Positions 24,745 to 33,361 of a DNA stretch of 64,000 nucleotides are shown piece after piece. A program made the position numbers and the translations under genes. The notes below the pieces were generated by a model, which saw only the letters and a program-made list of their open reading frames with translations, was not told the DNA's origin and ran no database searches. Every line of letters starts with the position of its first letter. The first letter of the stretch is position 1. Source of the DNA: Actinacidiphila yanglinensis (GTDB lineage Bacteria; Actinomycetota; Actinomycetes; Streptomycetales; Streptomycetaceae); assembly GCF_900107965.1 (NCBI RefSeq), contig NZ_FNVU01000005.1, positions 492,018 through 556,017 of the forward strand. The letters are read 5' to 3'.

Positions 24745-26232
24745 TCACCGGTAGCCGTACGCCTCCCACCTGGCCAGGACGCGCTCCCGGATCTCGGCGG
24801 GCCATCCGTTCTCGAAGCTGCCCTTGACCGGCCGGTCCCCCTTGGCGAACAGGTCGGCCAGCAGGCAGTTGTGGAGCACCTTCCCGGCCCGGTAGGAGTG
24901 CGCCTCGGCCTCGGAGAGGTAGACCGACAGCTGGACGTGCGGCAGGGCGGGGAAATGGATCTCGCCGTGCTCGGGGTGGGTCCGGGTCGCGAAGGCCCAC
25001 ACGACGTCGTCGATGTCGGTGATGTCGATGTCGTCCTCGACCAGCAGCACCTTCGGGACACCGAACCCCGCCTTGCCGGTGAAGACCACGTCGCCGATCC
25101 TGCGGGCGAGTTCGGCCGACGGCACGGCCGTCACCTCGTGCCAGTCCGCGCGCACCGAGACGATCAGCCAGTGCATCGCCGACTCGAAGGAGAACCACGC
25201 CGAGGCGACCGGCAGGCCTGCCGCGCGGAGCTGGTGGAGGATCTCGGCGGCGTGCATGGTGCCGGTGACGGTGTGGTCCTCCTCGACCGGCGGGCCGGCC
25301 GCGACGACGGGGAGGACGGCGCCGTTCCGGTGGGTGATCGCCGAGACGTGGAACACGGGCTTGAGCGACTTCTCCAGGGCGTTGTAGCCGGGGTACTCGT
25401 TCATCGGCCCCTCCATCACCGTCTCGTCGAAGGCGATGTGGCCCTCGACGACGATCTCGGCGGTGGCCGGCACCATCAGGTCCACGGTCTCGGCGGGGAC
25501 CACCTCCAGGCCCTCACCGAACAGTGCCCCCAGGAAATGGGACTCGTCGGCGCCTTCGGGCAGCGGCATGCCGCCGATGAACGGCAGCGCCGGTTCGACG
25601 CCGAGGGCCAGCGCGATCGGGAGCGGCCTGCCCTCCGCGGCCCACTGGGCACGGATGATGCCCAGGTGCTGCGGGCCGGGGATGAGGCAGCCGAGGGTGT
25701 TCCGGTCGGCGATCATCATGCGGTTGACCGACCAGTTGGTCCAGGACCCGTCGGGCGTGCGGGCGATGTTCATGCCGTACGTCTGGAGGTAGCGGCCGCC
25801 GTCGTTGCCGTGGATCAGCGGCGTCGGGAACCTCAGCAGATCGACGTCGTCCCCGAGGAGCACGTTCTCCTTGCACGGAGCGTCCTCCGCGCGGACGACC
25901 CGCGGTGGGATCCCGGGTTTCGCGCGGGCCGCGACGACGGTCTCCATGATCTCCGGCCCGGTCGCGCCGGCCGGCAGCCCGAGGGCCAGCGCGATCCGGG
26001 CCAGCGGGTGATCGGGCCCCGACAGCGCGCCGGGAGCACCCAGCACCGCGAACCCCGTGCCCTGGTATCCCGTGATGTTGGTGAACAGGGGCGCGGGCGC
26101 CCGCAGGTCGTAGGAGCGGCGGATGACGGCGCCGATCTCCAGCCGCCAGTCGACCTCCTCCTCGATCCGCTGGACCTCCCCGATCGCTTCCAGTTCCTCG
26201 ATGAACTCGCGCAGGCTGCGCAGGTGCTTCAC
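24745..26232 (-). CDS. UbiD-family prenylated-FMN-dependent decarboxylase
   Basis: A 495-residue enzyme. It has the two-domain UbiD layout with the cofactor segment WTNWSVNRMMIADRNTLG and the conserved acidic block ETVMEGPMNEYPGY that carries the catalytic Glu residues. UbiD enzymes use prenyl-FMN to remove or add carboxyl groups on aromatic or alpha,beta-unsaturated acids. The GTG at 26232 overlaps the UbiX stop by four bases (GTGA), with AAAGGA upstream, so enzyme and cofactor maker are coupled. A third small subunit (BsdD/ShdD type) is absent. Substrates of the hydroxybenzoate/vanillate type are plausible by family, but unproven. Confidence 0.9.
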   Translation of the reverse strand: MKHLRSLREFIEELEAIGEVQRIEEEVDWRLEIGAVIRRSYDLRAPAPLFTNITGYQGTGFAVLGAPGALSGPDHPLARIALALGLPAGATGPEIMETVVAARAKPGIPPRVVRAEDAPCKENVLLGDDVDLLRFPTPLIHGNDGGRYLQTYGMNIARTPDGSWTNWSVNRMMIADRNTLGCLIPGPQHLGIIRAQWAAEGRPLPIALALGVEPALPFIGGMPLPEGADESHFLGALFGEGLEVVPAETVDLMVPATAEIVVEGHIAFDETVMEGPMNEYPGYNALEKSLKPVFHVSAITHRNGAVLPVVAAGPPVEEDHTVTGTMHAAEILHQLRAAGLPVASAWFSFESAMHWLIVSVRADWHEVTAVPSAELARRIGDVVFTGKAGFGVPKVLLVEDDIDITDIDDVVWAFATRTHPEHGEIHFPALPHVQLSVYLSEAEAHSYRAGKVLHNCLLADLFAKGDRPVKGSFENGWPAEIRERVLARWEAYGYR

Positions 26233-26846
26233 GACATGTCCTTTCGAGAGGGTTGTTCGCCCCATCGGGGCATGCCCGGGACCTTCATCCCGAACAGGTC
26301 CAGCGCACGGCCCACGGAATGGTCGACGATGTCGTCCAGGTTCCGCGGCCGCAGGTAGAAGGCGGGAACCGGAGGCATCACGATCGCTCCGGACTCGGTG
26401 GCCGCGGTCATCGCCCGAAGGTGCCCCAGCGTCAGCGGCGTCTCGCGCACCAGCAGCACCAGCCGGCGCCGCTCCTTCAGCGTCACGTCCGCCGCCCGCG
26501 TCAGCAGGTTGTCGTTGCCGCTGTAGGCGACCGACGACAGCGTGCGGATCGAACAGGGTGCGACGAGCATCCCCGCGGTGCGGAAGGAGCCGCTGGCGAT
26601 GGCCGCACCGACATCCCCCGGACGGTAGGTCACGTCCGCCATCGCGGCCAGGTCCGCCGCCGTCAGATCCGTCTCGTAGGCACGCGTCTGCTGGCCGGCC
26701 GGCGTGACGACCAGGTGCGTCTCCACTCCGGCCTTGCGGGCGAGCTCCAACGCGCGCATCCCGTAGGCGATCCCGGTCGCGCCGCTGATGCCCACCACCA
26801 GGCGGCGCGGCGGCGTTTCGTCATTCATCGTCGGGTTGTCCGTCAT
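26229..26846 (-). CDS. UbiX-family flavin prenyltransferase
   Basis: A 205-residue enzyme that attaches a prenyl group to reduced FMN and so makes the cofactor for UbiD. The FMN-binding start VVGISGATGIAYGMRALELA, the central LVAPCSIRTLSSVAYSGNDN and the KERRRLVLLVRETPLTLGHL block are all family signatures. The end is PVPAFYLRP, followed by NLDDIVDHSVGRALDLFG. It lies eight bases after the SDR gene and overlaps the UbiD start, so the three form one operon in the order SDR, UbiX, UbiD. Confidence 0.93.
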   Translation of the reverse strand: MTDNPTMNDETPPRRLVVGISGATGIAYGMRALELARKAGVETHLVVTPAGQQTRAYETDLTAADLAAMADVTYRPGDVGAAIASGSFRTAGMLVAPCSIRTLSSVAYSGNDNLLTRAADVTLKERRRLVLLVRETPLTLGHLRAMTAATESGAIVMPPVPAFYLRPRNLDDIVDHSVGRALDLFGMKVPGMPRWGEQPSRKDMS

Positions 26847-26854
26847 CCCCGACG

Positions 26855-27610
26855 TCAGAACATGGCGCCGTTGGCGCGGACCGTCTGGCCGGAGACCCAG
26901 CCGGCCGCTTCGCCGACCAGCCAGCCGACGACGGGCGCGACGTCCTCGGGCCGGCCGAGGCGGTTGCGCGGGCTGTGGTGCGTGGCAGCCGCGATCGCCT
27001 CGGGGGTCTCGGCGTCGCGGTAGAAGGAGTCGTCGATCGGCCCGGGCGCGACGGCGTTGACCGTGACGCCGCGCGCACCGAGATCCTTGGCCGCGGCCAG
27101 CACCATGCGCTCGACGGCGGCCTTGGAGCCCGAGTACAGGCCGTAGGGCCCGGTCATGATCGAGGTGAGCGTCGTGGAGAGCACGACGTAGCGGCCGTTG
27201 TCCGCGATCGTGCGTGCCGCGGCCCGCAGGGTGTTGAAGGCACTACGGGTGTTCAGGTCGATCAGGTGGTCGAAGTCGGCGTCGGTGAAGTCGGCCAGCG
27301 GCTTCTTGATCACCGCTCCGGGCGTGTGCACGACGATGTCGAGGTGGCCGTGGCGGGTGAGGACGCCGGCGAACAGCTCGTCGACCTCGGCCGAGCGGCG
27401 CGCGTCGGAGCGGACGGCCTCGGCGACGACCTCGTGCTTCTCCAGCGCGGCCAGGGTCCGTTCGGCGGCGCCCTCGTCGTTGGCATAGCTGACCACCGTG
27501 GTGGCGCCGCGGGAGGCGATCAGCTCGGCTATGGCCGCGCCCTGGTTGCGGCTGCCGCCGACCACCAGGGCCACCTTGCCGTCGAGGTCGCGTCTCGGTT
27601 CGTCGGGCAT
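26855..27610 (-). CDS. Classical short-chain dehydrogenase/reductase (SDR)
   Basis: A 251-residue NAD(P)-dependent oxidoreductase of the FabG-like classical type. The dinucleotide motif is GGSRNQGAAI (near residue 17), the Ser of the catalytic triad is in VVLSTTLTS, and Tyr-x-x-x-Lys is YSGSK (in GPYGLYSGSKAAVERM). The C-terminal substrate region ends GQTVRANGAMF. The ATG at 27610 follows AGGACAGGA. First gene of the UbiX/UbiD operon. It could supply or consume an alcohol, aldehyde or ketone around the decarboxylation step, which is inference from the operon. Confidence 0.88.
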   Translation of the reverse strand: MPDEPRRDLDGKVALVVGGSRNQGAAIAELIASRGATTVVSYANDEGAAERTLAALEKHEVVAEAVRSDARRSAEVDELFAGVLTRHGHLDIVVHTPGAVIKKPLADFTDADFDHLIDLNTRSAFNTLRAAARTIADNGRYVVLSTTLTSIMTGPYGLYSGSKAAVERMVLAAAKDLGARGVTVNAVAPGPIDDSFYRDAETPEAIAAATHHSPRNRLGRPEDVAPVVGWLVGEAAGWVSGQTVRANGAMF

Positions 27611-27760
27611 GACGTCCTGTCCTTTCGAGGAGGCGGACCGGGCGGTGGCAGCAGGGGCCCGCGGTCCACGCGCCTGCGCGTGGACCGTGTGCACCGGCCC
27701 GGGGAAATCAGCCTGTCGTGCCCGGCGTGGATCTCGAAGTGCCGCTGTCAGGTATCCGGT

Positions 27761-27775
27761 TGTGCATTTCGCACA
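27761..27775. promoter_or_regulatory. Inverted repeat TGTGC-N5-GCACA
   Basis: A perfect 5-bp inverted repeat with a 5-bp centre in the 207-bp region between the divergent SDR operon and the NarL-type regulator, 43 bp upstream of the regulator start codon. It could be the site of a dimeric regulator of one or both genes. Confidence 0.35.
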
Positions 27776-27817
27776 GTCGCGGTGGTACATCCGCCGGTGA
27801 TCGGTGAGAATGCCCCC

Positions 27818-28450
27818 ATGGCCGAGGGTCTCGCGTCGGATGGTCGGATACGGATCCTCATCGCCGAGGACATGCACTTGCTGCGCGAGGCCCTGGTCGG
27901 CCTGCTTTCCGCCGAGCCGGACATGGCCGTCGTGGCCGAGGTCGACGACGGCGCACGGATCGTGCCCACCGCCCTGACCCACCGGCCGGATGTGGCGATC
28001 ATCGACATCGGGATGCCGGGTCTCGACGGCGTCGAGGCCTCGATCGGGCTGCGCACGGCGTTGCCCGGGTGCAAGGTCGTCATCCTGACCGCGCTCACCG
28101 CTCCGGGCCAGCTGCGCAGGGCACTGCGGGCCCAGGTCGCCGGCTTCCTGCCGAAGGCCGCGCGGGCCGCGGAACTGACCTCCGCGATCCGCACGGTGGC
28201 GGCCGGCGGACGGGTGATCGACTCCGATCTCGCCGTAGCCGCGCTGGAGACCCCTGCCAGCCCGTTGACCCAGCGGGAGACCGAGGTGCTGCGCCTGTCG
28301 GCCACCGGCGCCCAACCGGCGGAGATCGCCCAGCGGTTGTTCATCACCTACGGCACCGCGCGCAACTACCTGACCTCGGCGGTGGGCAAACTCTCGGCCC
28401 GCAACCGCGTCGACGCGATCAGGATCGCCACCGAGGCAGGGTGGATCTGA
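27818..28450 (+). CDS. NarL/LuxR-type response regulator
   Basis: A 210-residue response regulator. The receiver (about 11-125) has acidic residues E17-D18 and phospho-acceptor D63 (VAIIDIGMPGLDG); the Thr and Lys switch residues are in ILTALTAPGQ and LPKAAR. The LuxR HTH (about 140-205) includes LTQRETEVLRLSATGAQPAE and LFITYGTARNYLTSA. The probable partner is the DesK-type histidine kinase encoded convergently 17 bases downstream. An in-frame GTG seven codons before the ATG is an alternative start. It may control the divergent decarboxylase operon or the kinase. Confidence 0.9.
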   Translation: MAEGLASDGRIRILIAEDMHLLREALVGLLSAEPDMAVVAEVDDGARIVPTALTHRPDVAIIDIGMPGLDGVEASIGLRTALPGCKVVILTALTAPGQLRRALRAQVAGFLPKAARAAELTSAIRTVAAGGRVIDSDLAVAALETPASPLTQRETEVLRLSATGAQPAEIAQRLFITYGTARNYLTSAVGKLSARNRVDAIRIATEAGWI

Positions 28451-28467
28451 AGCGGCCGTGACGCGAC

Positions 28468-30366
28468 TCAGGAGAGGGCGACGAACTCGGCGACGACCTC
28501 GAAACGTCCCCGTGGCAGCGGCCCGGCACTCAGCCGGCCCCCGGTCCGCTCGGACATCCCGAGCAGCCCCGAACCGCTCGTTCCCGGTGCGGCGGGCACC
28601 CGGGCGGCGGCGCTCGGCACCGGCGTCGCACCGTCGTTGACCACGCGCAGGCGCACCACCCCTGCCACCGACGTGATCGCTATCGTGCAGTTCCCGGCCC
28701 GGCTGTGGCGCACCACGTTGGTGACCGCCTCGCGCAGCACCGCTGCCAGCGCCGCGTCCACCTCGGGCGGCAACGGGCCGTCGGGCACGGACACGTCGGG
28801 GCGCACACCGACGCTCTCGAGCACACTGCGCGCGGCGGCCACCTCGTCGTGGGTGCGCAGCAGGGCGGGGCCGGAGACGAGCGCGTCGAGTTCGGCCTGC
28901 ATCCGCTCCGCGAGCTCGGGCAGCTCCGCGAACCGGGCCCGCGCCCGCGCGGGATCGGAGGCGAGCAGCCGCCGGCACGCCTCACCCTGGAGCGCCAGCG
29001 CCGAGAGGCTGGAGGAGACCAGATCGTGCAAGTCCCTTGCCACCCGGGTGCGTTCGCGGATCACCGCCTCCCGCGCCAGGTCCTGCCGGGCCTCCCGGAG
29101 CACCACCACGAGCTGGGACAGCCGGATCAGGCTGTAGGAGACCCAGGTGAGTACGACCATCGACATCACGGACGCCGCGATCCCGGCGGGATTGGGGATC
29201 GGCGGCGGATAGACGAACAGCGACGCGTACGGGATCGCCAGCGCCCCCGCGACGGACCAGGCCACCCGCCGCCGGTACTGGGTGAAGACCGGGCCGAGGA
29301 CGAACGGCCACAGCAGGGTGAACAGGTTGAGCTCCCACAGCAGATCGCCCAGCGGGAACGCGGTCGGGACCAGGAGCAGCCCCAGCAGCACCGTCTGCCG
29401 GCGCGAGGGCCGCATCAGCAGGAGCACCGCGCCGGCCGCGCACATGACCGGCACCATGACCAGCACCGTCCAGGGCCGGTGGAACTGGGCGAGATCGCTG
29501 AAGACCACGACCAGGGCGTCGGACAGGTACACCCCGGCCAGGGCCCGTCTCGCCTCCTTCGGTGACACGATCGGTGCGGTGGCCGGCGGCGGGCCGGTGG
29601 CCGGACGCGGCCCGGAGGGCTCCCGGTAGGAGCCCGCCGCGCGGCGGACGTCGGCCAGGGCGCCTCTGGCCGTCTCGACCATCACCTCGAGCCGGCTGTC
29701 CACCTCGTGCTCCGGCCCGGCCTCCGGCGAGTGCGCCAACTGCCGTGCGAGCAGGCGCAGGCGCCGTCCCACGAGGGCGCGCAGCTCTCCGTCCAGCCGT
29801 TCCCGCTCGCGTGCGAGGAGTTCCCTCGCCAGTTCCCCCCGGGTCGCGTGCAACTGCGCCACCATCGCGGCCAGAGCGTAGAGGCCGAACACGATGAAGC
29901 CGTCGATCGCGGTCTTCGCCGTCCTCTCGCTCGCGACCACGACCCCGTCGTCCAGCCGGAGCCCGGCGAGTTGCGTCACCACCAGGACGAGTCCGAACAG
30001 CGCCCAGCCGAGCCGCCCGCGGAACCTGCACAGCGCGACGACCGCGACCGGCCACGGCAGCCAGTCCCAGTGCACGCCGAGCAGCGTGAACGGCAGCAGG
30101 TAGAGCACCGCGAACAGGGCCGGCAGCAAGCCGCGGACGGCAGGTCCACCTCGCGGCGGCGCCCGGAGCAGCGCCACCATCGGCGGGTAGGGGGCCGTCG
30201 CCAGCAGCACGGCCGGCCAGGCCAGACCCTCCTGCCACGCCGACAGCAGCCTGATCACCATGATCAGACCGACCGCGGCCCACAGCATCGTCCGCACGAG
30301 ACCGAGCCGTAAGTCGCCGGTGTCGTCCCGGTCGTCGCCGAACCCGGATCCGCCGATCGAATCCAC
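28468..30366 (-). CDS. DesK-type histidine kinase with duplicated sensor/DHp architecture and a TTA codon
   Basis: A 632-residue membrane kinase. Block 1 (residues 24-250): five or six hydrophobic helices, then a DHp-like helix pair (RERERLDGELRALVG, then ALADVRRAAGSYRE) in which the phospho-acceptor His is replaced. Block 2 (275-632): four or five more helices, then a true HisKA_3 with H447 (RVARDLHDLVSSS) and a HATPase domain (REAVTNVVRHSRAG, SGSGLLGMSERTGG). It looks like two DesK-type kinases fused, the first having lost its catalytic part. The GTG at 30366 follows GAGGGGG. Codon 19 is TTA, so translation may depend on the bldA leucyl-tRNA. The likely partner is the convergent NarL-type regulator. 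Confidence 0.88.
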   Translation of the reverse strand: MDSIGGSGFGDDRDDTGDLRLGLVRTMLWAAVGLIMVIRLLSAWQEGLAWPAVLLATAPYPPMVALLRAPPRGGPAVRGLLPALFAVLYLLPFTLLGVHWDWLPWPVAVVALCRFRGRLGWALFGLVLVVTQLAGLRLDDGVVVASERTAKTAIDGFIVFGLYALAAMVAQLHATRGELARELLARERERLDGELRALVGRRLRLLARQLAHSPEAGPEHEVDSRLEVMVETARGALADVRRAAGSYREPSGPRPATGPPPATAPIVSPKEARRALAGVYLSDALVVVFSDLAQFHRPWTVLVMVPVMCAAGAVLLLMRPSRRQTVLLGLLLVPTAFPLGDLLWELNLFTLLWPFVLGPVFTQYRRRVAWSVAGALAIPYASLFVYPPPIPNPAGIAASVMSMVVLTWVSYSLIRLSQLVVVLREARQDLAREAVIRERTRVARDLHDLVSSSLSALALQGEACRRLLASDPARARARFAELPELAERMQAELDALVSGPALLRTHDEVAAARSVLESVGVRPDVSVPDGPLPPEVDAALAAVLREAVTNVVRHSRAGNCTIAITSVAGVVRLRVVNDGATPVPSAAARVPAAPGTSGSGLLGMSERTGGRLSAGPLPRGRFEVVAEFVALS

Positions 30367-30505
30367 CCGTGCCCCCTCGTCGGCCCCCAAGGCAGGCGGG
30401 GGGTCCCGCGCCGCCGCGCCCATCGTGCGCGTCCGTGGTCGAGACTGTCAGCCCCACCTGTACGATCGCTGTCCCCCCCGGCTGCGCGCCTGACACACTG
30501 CCCCG

Positions 30506-33319
30506 GTGCAGATCCTTGTCCTGGGCTTGTTGGAGTTGCGGCACGAGGGACGCGCGGTCGTCCCCACCGCCGGCCGGGACCGGGCCCTCCTGGTCGAACT
30601 GATCGTCCACCGCGGCAACGTGGTGAGCACCGGCCATCTGGCGGAAGTCCTCTGGGGTGCCGATCAGCCCACCGACCCCGCCAACGCCCTCCAGGTACGG
30701 GTCTCCCGGCTGCGCGCGCTGCTGCGTTCGGTGGCGGGACCGGCCGGAGCCTCCCTGCTGCACACACGGCCCGGCGGCTACCAGTTCACGCCGGCTGAAC
30801 CGGAGCTTGACGTCCTTGCCTACGAGGCGGCGCTGACCGCCGCGTCACAGGCCGCGGCCGACGAGGACCGGGCGGCGGCGCTGATGCTGCACGAGCGGGC
30901 GGCGGCGCTGTGGCGTGGAGAACCCTTCGGCGGGATGCCGGTCGGCGGCTGCGCCGCCGCGGAGAGCGCCCGGCTGGATGAACTCCACCTCACCGCCTGC
31001 GAGGATCGGGCCGCCGCGGCCCTCCGTGCGAGACGTCCCGCCGACGTCCTCGCCGCTCTCGGCGCCCAGGTCGCGGCGCATCCCCTGCGCGAACGCGCGC
31101 ACGCCCTCCTCATCGCCGCGTTGCGCGACCTCGGTCGGCCCGCTGAGGCCCTGGCCGCCTACGGTCGGCTGCGCACCGTGCTCGCCGAGGAGTTGGGAAC
31201 GGAGCCCTCCCCGGAACTGCGCGCACTCCATCTCGATCTGCTGCGCGTCACGGCCGCACCGGCGCCGGCACCACCTCGGCGCCCGGCCCAACTGCCGCCG
31301 AAAACCGTCTCGCTGGTGGGTCGGAGCGACGAACGCGCCGTTCTGGACGACGCGTTGACACGGGACATGCCGGCGGGCGCGTCGACGGTCGTGGTGGTCA
31401 GCGGCATGGGCGGAGTCGGCAAGACCGTGCTCGCGTTGAGTGCCGCTCATGAACTGAGCGAGCGTTTTCCGGACGGGCAGCTCTTCGTCCGGCTGCACGG
31501 TGCCACCCCCGGGCTGGAGGCCGTCGCACCGGCCGGAGCCCTCGACACCCTCATCCGTTCGCTCGGCGACGCCCCGCCCCCGGGGGAGGGAGCGGAGGCG
31601 GCCGCCGCTCATCTGCGGTCGCTCCTCGCGGGTCGCAGGATCCTGCTGGTCCTCGACGACGCCCTGTCCGCCGCACAGGTACGGCCGTTGCTGCCGGCCG
31701 GGCCGGGCTGCGCCGTCATCGTCACCAGCAGGGTCCGGCTGGCGGGCATCGAGCACGCCGTGCACGTGCCGCTCGGCCCGCTGGCCGAGGAGGACTGCGT
31801 GGCCCTGCTCGGCTCGGTGGCCGGCCGCGACCGGATCGCCGCGGAGCCCGCAGCGGCCGCGCAACTCGCCGAACTCTGCGGGGGCCTGCCGTTGGCGCTG
31901 CGTATCTCGGCCTCCCGGCTGAGCGCCAGAACCGCCTGGTCGGTCTCCTCGTTGGTGGAAAGGCTCACGGGACACCGCGAGCGGCTCGACGAACTGGACC
32001 TCGACGACCTGAGCGTGCGGGGGACGCTGTCCGTCACCTACCAGGCACTGACCCGTGGCACCGGATCCGAGGAGCGGATGGCGGCCGAGGTCTTCCGGGG
32101 CATAGGAACGCTGGACCTGCCGCATTACAGCGCGCCGGTGGTGGCCGTCCTGCTGGACGTCACCGAACACCAGGCGGGCAGGGCGCTGGACCGGCTGGTC
32201 GATGTCGCGCTGCTGGAGGAGACCCACCTCGGCCGGTACGCACCCCACGACCTGGTACGCGACGTCTGCCGGGAACTGGCCCAGCAGGAGACCGACCGCG
32301 AAGGCCGGAGCGTCGCGGTCGCCCGGGTGCTGGAGTGGTACGCGGCGATGGCCGGCGGTGCGGCCAGGGCGCTGCTTCCGTCCCGTCACCGCGGGCTCGT
32401 CTTCCTGGCGCCGGGGAACGGTGTGCGGGTGCCTGTCGACGCCACGCGGGCGGCTGCCTGGTCCGAGGTGGAGCGGACGAACGTCCTGGCGCTGCTGGGC
32501 AGGACGTTCCCCGGACCGCGCGCCCACCCTGTGGTGATCCAGCTCGGCATGGCCGCGTGCGCCTGCCTGCAGCGGCAAGGGCGCTTCGCGGAACTCCTGG
32601 CCGCGGGCGGCATCGTCGCGGCCACGGCGACGGCGGCGGGCGACACCCCCGCGCGGGGAGCGGCATGGAACTACATGGCCGCCGCCCACTGGGGTGCCGG
32701 TCGCCACGGTGAATCACTGGCCCTCATCGACGACTGCCTCGATCTGTGGCGCGCGTGCGGTGACACGGACGCGGAGCGAGGGGAACTCTGCAACCGCGGG
32801 CTGCTCCTGGACAAGCTGGATCGGCTGGAGGAGGCGAGGGTCACCCTGCTGGACTGCCTCCGGCTGTGCGAGGAGTCGGGGGACCGCTACAACGAGGCCA
32901 TCACCCTCAGCCATCTGGGCAATCTCCATGATCGCATCGATGCGCGGCTGTCCATCGGCTTCCACCAGCGCAGCCTGCGGCTGGGTGAGGAACTGGAACA
33001 CGCGGTGTTCATGGACACCGCGCGGTGCAACATCGGTTACGCGCTCCTGGCTCTCGACCGGCCCGGGGAAGCGCAGCTCCATTTCGAGGCCGCCCTGGAA
33101 CTGCTCGACGTGGACGGGCAATGGACCACCGAACGCGAGATCCGGCTCGGTCTGAGCCGCGCACTGCGAGAACAGGGCGCCCATCAGCGCGCGGCGCGCG
33201 AGTGCGCGGTCCTGCTGGAACTGAGCGGGAGCCGCGACGACACGTACTCCCTGAAACTGGCCCGCGCGGAGGCGGCCGTCATCGACGAGCTCCTCGCCGC
33301 CGAGCCGGCGACGACGTGA
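30506..33319 (+). CDS. AfsR/DnrI-type SARP regulator with NB-ARC and TPR domains
   Basis: A 937-residue regulator. The winged HTH of OmpR type (about 1-95; LLVELIVHRGNVVSTGHLAE) is followed by a bacterial transcriptional activator domain (about 100-250), an NB-ARC ATPase with P-loop GMGGVGKT (near 300) and a C-terminal TPR region. AfsR-type SARPs activate secondary-metabolite or morphogenesis genes and may be phosphorylated by Ser/Thr kinases. The GTG at 30506 is divergent from the DesK-like kinase gene (139 bp apart). No biosynthetic cluster is in the window, so the target is unknown; the kinases at 33-35 kb and 42-43 kb could in principle phosphorylate it. Confidence 0.9.
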   Translation: MQILVLGLLELRHEGRAVVPTAGRDRALLVELIVHRGNVVSTGHLAEVLWGADQPTDPANALQVRVSRLRALLRSVAGPAGASLLHTRPGGYQFTPAEPELDVLAYEAALTAASQAAADEDRAAALMLHERAAALWRGEPFGGMPVGGCAAAESARLDELHLTACEDRAAAALRARRPADVLAALGAQVAAHPLRERAHALLIAALRDLGRPAEALAAYGRLRTVLAEELGTEPSPELRALHLDLLRVTAAPAPAPPRRPAQLPPKTVSLVGRSDERAVLDDALTRDMPAGASTVVVVSGMGGVGKTVLALSAAHELSERFPDGQLFVRLHGATPGLEAVAPAGALDTLIRSLGDAPPPGEGAEAAAAHLRSLLAGRRILLVLDDALSAAQVRPLLPAGPGCAVIVTSRVRLAGIEHAVHVPLGPLAEEDCVALLGSVAGRDRIAAEPAAAAQLAELCGGLPLALRISASRLSARTAWSVSSLVERLTGHRERLDELDLDDLSVRGTLSVTYQALTRGTGSEERMAAEVFRGIGTLDLPHYSAPVVAVLLDVTEHQAGRALDRLVDVALLEETHLGRYAPHDLVRDVCRELAQQETDREGRSVAVARVLEWYAAMAGGAARALLPSRHRGLVFLAPGNGVRVPVDATRAAAWSEVERTNVLALLGRTFPGPRAHPVVIQLGMAACACLQRQGRFAELLAAGGIVAATATAAGDTPARGAAWNYMAAAHWGAGRHGESLALIDDCLDLWRACGDTDAERGELCNRGLLLDKLDRLEEARVTLLDCLRLCEESGDRYNEAITLSHLGNLHDRIDARLSIGFHQRSLRLGEELEHAVFMDTARCNIGYALLALDRPGEAQLHFEAALELLDVDGQWTTEREIRLGLSRALREQGAHQRAARECAVLLELSGSRDDTYSLKLARAEAAVIDELLAAEPATT

Positions 33320-33361
33320 GCGACGTTCCGCCGTCGCGGCTCCCGCGTCGTGCCGTCCGCC

